A DNA stretch of 64,000 nucleotides. Source: Neorhizobium galegae. Lineage in GTDB: Bacteria; Pseudomonadota; Alphaproteobacteria; Rhizobiales; Rhizobiaceae. Numbering within the stretch: the stretch's first letter is position 1; each line of letters begins with the position of its first letter. The notes beneath the pieces were generated by a model. That model was not told the origin of the DNA and did not search any database. It worked only from the letters and a program-made list of their open reading frames with translations. A program made the position numbers and the translations under genes. Shown here in pieces: positions 61,301 through 64,000 of this stretch. The stretch is taken from the NCBI RefSeq assembly GCF_017877135.1, contig NZ_JAGIPH010000001.1:1364001-1428000 (forward strand). Direction: 5' to 3'.

Positions 61301-64000
61301 GATGCCGCGACAGCGATCGATGCGCTGGCCTCCGTCTATAGTGCTGCCTGGGGCGAAAAATCCGGGATTTCCGGCAAGCGTCAGGAAGGCAAGGACAAGG
61401 TCTGGGGCGCGGCCGCAGGCGCGCTGATTGCCCTTGACAACAGCTCGGCGGAAGTGACGGCGGATGGCGGAAAATCCGTCAGCATCACCGCCGGCGGCGA
61501 CCTCAACGTCGAAAGCCGTTCGAATGCGCTGACCATGAACTCCGTCGCAAGCGAAGTGGCTTACGAAGGCGAAGGGGGCAGTGCCACCTCACTGTCACTC
61601 AATCTTTCCTACGAAAACATCTCCAACCGCGCCGTCATCGATGGCGCCGGCGGCACGCTCGCAGTGGATGCAGGTGCCGTTTCGGTGCAGGCGACGCAGT
61701 TCGAGACCACAACGGATCCGGATGACGAAGAGGTCGAATATCTGGAGTTCCGGGGCGAGGAAATGAATGCCGGGCACTATGCCAATGGTCGCAGCGTCAT
61801 CGCCAATGCGCGCGCCGCAGCGCCGGACGCGACGGCCAACACCTATGCGATCGGCATCGGCGTTTCCATGCGGGATGTGGAGGCCTATGTCGACAACGCC
61901 GCCTTGAAGCTTGCCGAGGACGGCGCGCTGTCGATCGGCGCGGAGAACGTGCTGTCCGTTCTCTACATGGAAGCCGGTGACGCCGAAGACATGGCGGTGC
62001 TGGCGCAGGAAGCTGCGACAGGGCGCCTTGCCGATCAATTGTCTGAGATCCGCGATGCGAAGGCGGCCGCCAAGGCCGCCGCCGAGAGCGAAAAGGCCAA
62101 TGCGACCACAGCCGAGGCGAAGGCTGCAGCCGACAAGAAGATTGCCGCGGCCGATGCCGACCTGAAGAAGACGGAAGTCCAGGAGGCCAAGGTCGAGGAA
62201 ACGAAGACGGAAGCGGAAGCCGCTGCCGCGAACCCGGTTGCCTCGCTCGGTTCCACCTATACCGTTGGCTTCAACATGATCGACCAGAACACCAAGGCTG
62301 AGCTTCGCGGCGGAGCCTCGATCGGTTCGGAAGTGTCGAACGGCGTCCTGTCCGGCGCGGTGGGTGATATCGCAGTGACTGCGCATTCCGGCATGGAAGG
62401 CGGGCTCAGCACCTATGCGACGCTGAACGGCGGCAGCGCAAAATCTGCCTCCAGCGGCACGGCCCTTAACATCGGCGTGAACGTGCTGCTCGGCGAAACG
62501 ACGGCCAAGATTGCCGAGAAGGCAGGCTCCGGTGGTGGGTCGAATGCCCAGAACACCCTGGCCTCGAGCGGCGACGTCACGGTCAGCGCCCGCAACGAGA
62601 CCTCCTTCCAGATCGTCAACAAAAGTGCGACGCCGGAGAAGATGTCCGGGGACGCCACCTCTGCCAACCTGATCACGCTCTCCGGCGGCATCCAGATGCT
62701 GGACACCGGCGCGCGCCTGGAGCGCAGCGTGCTCGCCGACGGCGCGCTGACCGTGGAGGCAGCGAGCGCCAATACGGTGGCAACCTACCTGATCGGCACG
62801 ACGGCAGGTGGCGCGGTGTCGCCCGTCAGCAACGCCGTGACCAACGGGCTCGACCTGATTGCCGGCATTGCCGGCTACGACCTCGGCGATGAGGAAGAGG
62901 AAGGCGAGCCGCCGGCAGACGAGGGGGACGAAGATGAGACTTCTTCCAACGCCAAGCTTGGCATCGGCGCCATTCTGAACGTCGCAATGGTGGCGAGCGC
63001 CCTTCGCAACAGTGCCTCGATGATGGAATCGGCCGAGAAGGCCATGAGCGCGGAAGAAGACGCGCAGGGCGTGATGAAGGAGCAGGGCAAGAAGGACTTC
63101 GTCCTCAGCGCCGGCTTCTCCTATAATTCCTTCGACAGTGTGGCGGAAACCGCCTCCAACCTGACGCTGCGCGGCGAAGGCGTGACAGTCGGCGCCTACA
63201 ATGTCACCGACGCTGATGTAACCGTCACGTCGAATTCGGAATTCGACGAAGGCGCCGGCGCGACAGTTCTGTCGGTGGCCGCCAACCTTGCCAACCAGGA
63301 CAACCGTGCCCTGATCGGCTCCGGCAGCACGATCATCGTCGGTCAGGATGGCCTGACCGTCGAGGCCGCCACCAAGGCCTATGGCACTGATGAGAATGGC
63401 GACGAGACGCTGGATGACGACACCAGTGATTTCTTTGCCCGCAGCACCGGCAAGTCCGGCCTGAAGGGCAAGCAGATGATCATCGCGCTTGGCCTCAATA
63501 TCGTCGACTTCGAGAATGAAGCAACCGTCGGCAACAATGTGACTGTACTGTCGCAGGCTGCTTACGACGCAGCCAACCAGTCCGATCTCGCCGGCGTGAT
63601 CGCCAGCGGCGACGACAAGCCAGCCGTTTCTGTGAACTCGGCCGCCGCCATGACGCTGAAAGCCGAAGGCAACGCCGCCAACGGCACCAATGGCCTGTTC
63701 TTCGATGGCGAGGACGGCCTGCTCGGCTATTACGAGTCCACCGAAGGCATGCGCGGCGGCGCGCTCGGCCTGTCTATCGCCAAGATGGCAACGCCGCTGA
63801 TCGCCGGCTATCTGGACGCCCGCGTCAAACAACGTCAGTCCGAACTTACAGAAGGTCATAGCGCCGCTGGAGAGGGCGATGCCAAGGGCTTCGGCATCGG
63901 CATCAATATCGGCTCCATCGATGTCACGTCCAAGATCGGCGACGACAATGCGATCGTCGATATCGGCGATCTTGCGGTCACCACTGATGCGCAGGTCCGC
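58319..64000 (+). CDS. giant filamentous-haemagglutinin-like (LktA family) adhesin, 5' part
   Basis: The frame stays open for 1,894 codons to the window end, so the C-terminus is missing. Residues 1-38 form a long signal peptide with a likely cut at LVHA-QQ. A two-partner-secretion type domain (about 40-165) has NSFSKFNVDSGNTVNLYVPE and FLNPHGVVVG. A second copy (about 268-390) repeats NSFSVFDVYAGQTVNLIVP and FLNPYGIVVG. The rest is a repetitive beta-helix (many DVTV, NVNV and ASGN-like turns), interrupted by an Ala/Lys/Glu coiled coil near 1239-1307 and an acidic linker near 1521-1543. It resembles leukotoxin LktA-type filamentous adhesins. The ATG at 58319 is the only in-frame start after an upstream stop. 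No transporter partner is in view. Confidence 0.9.
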   Translation, partial: MVDRSRHWYPGFARFSRTLTATVVSGSLALQPFLVHAQQIVIDGRTQTSLQVHGAVTDVTTKTIANGNALNSFSKFNVDSGNTVNLYVPEGADRLLNIVRDTQTSINGILNSYQHGEIGGDVYFLNPHGVVVGEGGVVNTGRLTLQTPTSDFVDGLIDNRGAISHAQVDAAVRGEIPLSKDGSVRILGEVNARDQLIIRSASQEIHGTVRQGAEASRAIFEHVVNTDGLQKGAQSVAVGADGTISLLGAGQTTAAPKMIALDQKADTRTETSLTIREGLVDISTNTINGNNAYNSFSVFDVYAGQTVNLIVPSTVSNLINVVHDKQSNIDGQLNTLKNGQVGGNVFFLNPYGIVVGASGILRADSITLATPSTEDVDQLLKTGRAPAQNDALSLLTLGALQKNSKGIVNVAGVVQAKSNITVAAKDVDLSGQLTVEGSGAAGIAPQIVVQSVEDTVINGAGIRADGANGRDAGSISIRSGNDVTVKAGSLISASGKGANSDGGSVVIFAENESQLAADASVMALGGDVSGNGGFIEFSGRNVVTLSGGTLEAAAFFGEGGKVLIDPAQIVIAANTCLGCGGAYSGAISAGTTFSLQASQSITLAQNVFLSTRQVGGATDRNSHANAASTGASGNVELTAAKIDLKSGSAIYAQGSGNYAGGDVTLSGQTINLENATISGKNVALAASDEQSDSVAFLVQTGTAFSSVNITKGSRIKADGTLDVTATASSVVEDLSLNVNRPYLLSSANKATASVTIDNSSLIARDDVTVDANAKTVSLASDLLTDSVLPIPIPFDAAVGVALSSATVNVQNGSNIISDTASVSLTADSRAEVEAIATARNITFGQASLPYAAAVSVGVLTNDATVNVDNSTLTAAEDVNVRAYALSDNSNTFNVLAGGSTTGALGIGFNFTDHQAVARVHNSDVTATNGDINVQTESILRAEQAGTLSVKDSATDNILDLLDGVVTAVVDEFFTDDGEVNETGDKITTYWDITKDAATAIDALASVYSAAWGEKSGISGKRQEGKDKVWGAAAGALIALDNSSAEVTADGGKSVSITAGGDLNVESRSNALTMNSVASEVAYEGEGGSATSLSLNLSYENISNRAVIDGAGGTLAVDAGAVSVQATQFETTTDPDDEEVEYLEFRGEEMNAGHYANGRSVIANARAAAPDATANTYAIGIGVSMRDVEAYVDNAALKLAEDGALSIGAENVLSVLYMEAGDAEDMAVLAQEAATGRLADQLSEIRDAKAAAKAAAESEKANATTAEAKAAADKKIAAADADLKKTEVQEAKVEETKTEAEAAAANPVASLGSTYTVGFNMIDQNTKAELRGGASIGSEVSNGVLSGAVGDIAVTAHSGMEGGLSTYATLNGGSAKSASSGTALNIGVNVLLGETTAKIAEKAGSGGGSNAQNTLASSGDVTVSARNETSFQIVNKSATPEKMSGDATSANLITLSGGIQMLDTGARLERSVLADGALTVEAASANTVATYLIGTTAGGAVSPVSNAVTNGLDLIAGIAGYDLGDEEEEGEPPADEGDEDETSSNAKLGIGAILNVAMVASALRNSASMMESAEKAMSAEEDAQGVMKEQGKKDFVLSAGFSYNSFDSVAETASNLTLRGEGVTVGAYNVTDADVTVTSNSEFDEGAGATVLSVAANLANQDNRALIGSGSTIIVGQDGLTVEAATKAYGTDENGDETLDDDTSDFFARSTGKSGLKGKQMIIALGLNIVDFENEATVGNNVTVLSQAAYDAANQSDLAGVIASGDDKPAVSVNSAAAMTLKAEGNAANGTNGLFFDGEDGLLGYYESTEGMRGGALGLSIAKMATPLIAGYLDARVKQRQSELTEGHSAAGEGDAKGFGIGINIGSIDVTSKIGDDNAIVDIGDLAVTTDAQVR

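Noticed and set aside
61595..63859. 754-codon minus-strand frame opposite the adhesin
   Set aside because: Shadow frame; the plus strand has continuous adhesin repeats over the same bases.

Overview
The window is GC-rich chromosomal DNA from an alphaproteobacterium, most likely a member of the Rhizobiaceae. This rests on the gene set and its order (dnaK-dnaJ, recF, moeB, cycM/kdsB-pheA, nudC/HIT, SRP RNA-dnaX-ybaB-recR, rimP-nusA-ylxR-infB, cmk-rpsA next to a FYDLN-type acidic protein and a tRNA-Ala), on CTTGAC-N17-CTATAT-like promoters, on CtrA-type TTAA-N7-TTAA boxes, and on two RNAs of the CCUCCUCCC hairpin ('cuckoo') type. Species cannot be named from sequence reading alone. Nearly all of the window is ordinary core genome, densely packed on both strands.

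Layout. 1-2.6 kb: the end of a phosphonate (C-P lyase) locus: a 2H-phosphoesterase-like protein, phnM and phnN in one overlapping operon. 3-6 kb: polA on the minus strand. 6-11.3 kb: small membrane, MarR, M20 peptidase, cold-shock, YbaK and DUF883-like genes, with a small ORF and the first three-hairpin anti-Shine-Dalgarno RNA. 11.8-17.4 kb: a bifunctional class A PBP behind a CtrA-like box, then dnaK-dnaJ behind a heat-shock-type promoter, followed by three tandem ~91-bp palindromic repeats. 17.8-28.2 kb: transporters, a TetR gene divergent from a His-rich membrane protein, slyX, recF-moeB-GNAT, gyaR, an SH3 protein, a PfkB kinase, an AEC transporter with an attenuator-like leader, and cytochrome c. 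28.4-40.4 kb: kdsB-pheA-DMT exporter, HIT-nudC, SRP RNA, dnaX-ybaB, a 214-bp palindromic repeat element, MOSC, recR, a lytic transglycosylase, GNAT and an MFS exporter. 40.6-46.8 kb: the rimP-nusA-ylxR-infB operon, closed by a strong terminator where rbfA would be expected. 47-51.7 kb: exbB-exbD-tonB, an Ldh-family oxidoreductase, the second three-hairpin RNA, and rnd. 51.9-57.2 kb: a long unrecognised low-complexity protein behind a CtrA-like box, rpsA, cmk, the acidic FYDLN protein and tRNA-Ala(GGC). 57.2-58.3 kb: an AT-rich gene-poor stretch. 58.3 kb to the end: the N-terminal 1,894 codons of a giant two-partner-secretion-like adhesin that runs off the window.

The points most worth a second look are the two paralogous CCUCCUCCC-loop RNAs, the covarying tandem repeats after dnaJ, two very small ORFs followed directly by intrinsic terminators, CtrA-type boxes in front of the PBP gene and the unknown 583-residue protein, the TetR/His-rich pair with a palindrome between them, and the duplicated secretion domain and competing start of the adhesin. 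No CRISPR array, intact insertion sequence, prophage or defence system was seen.
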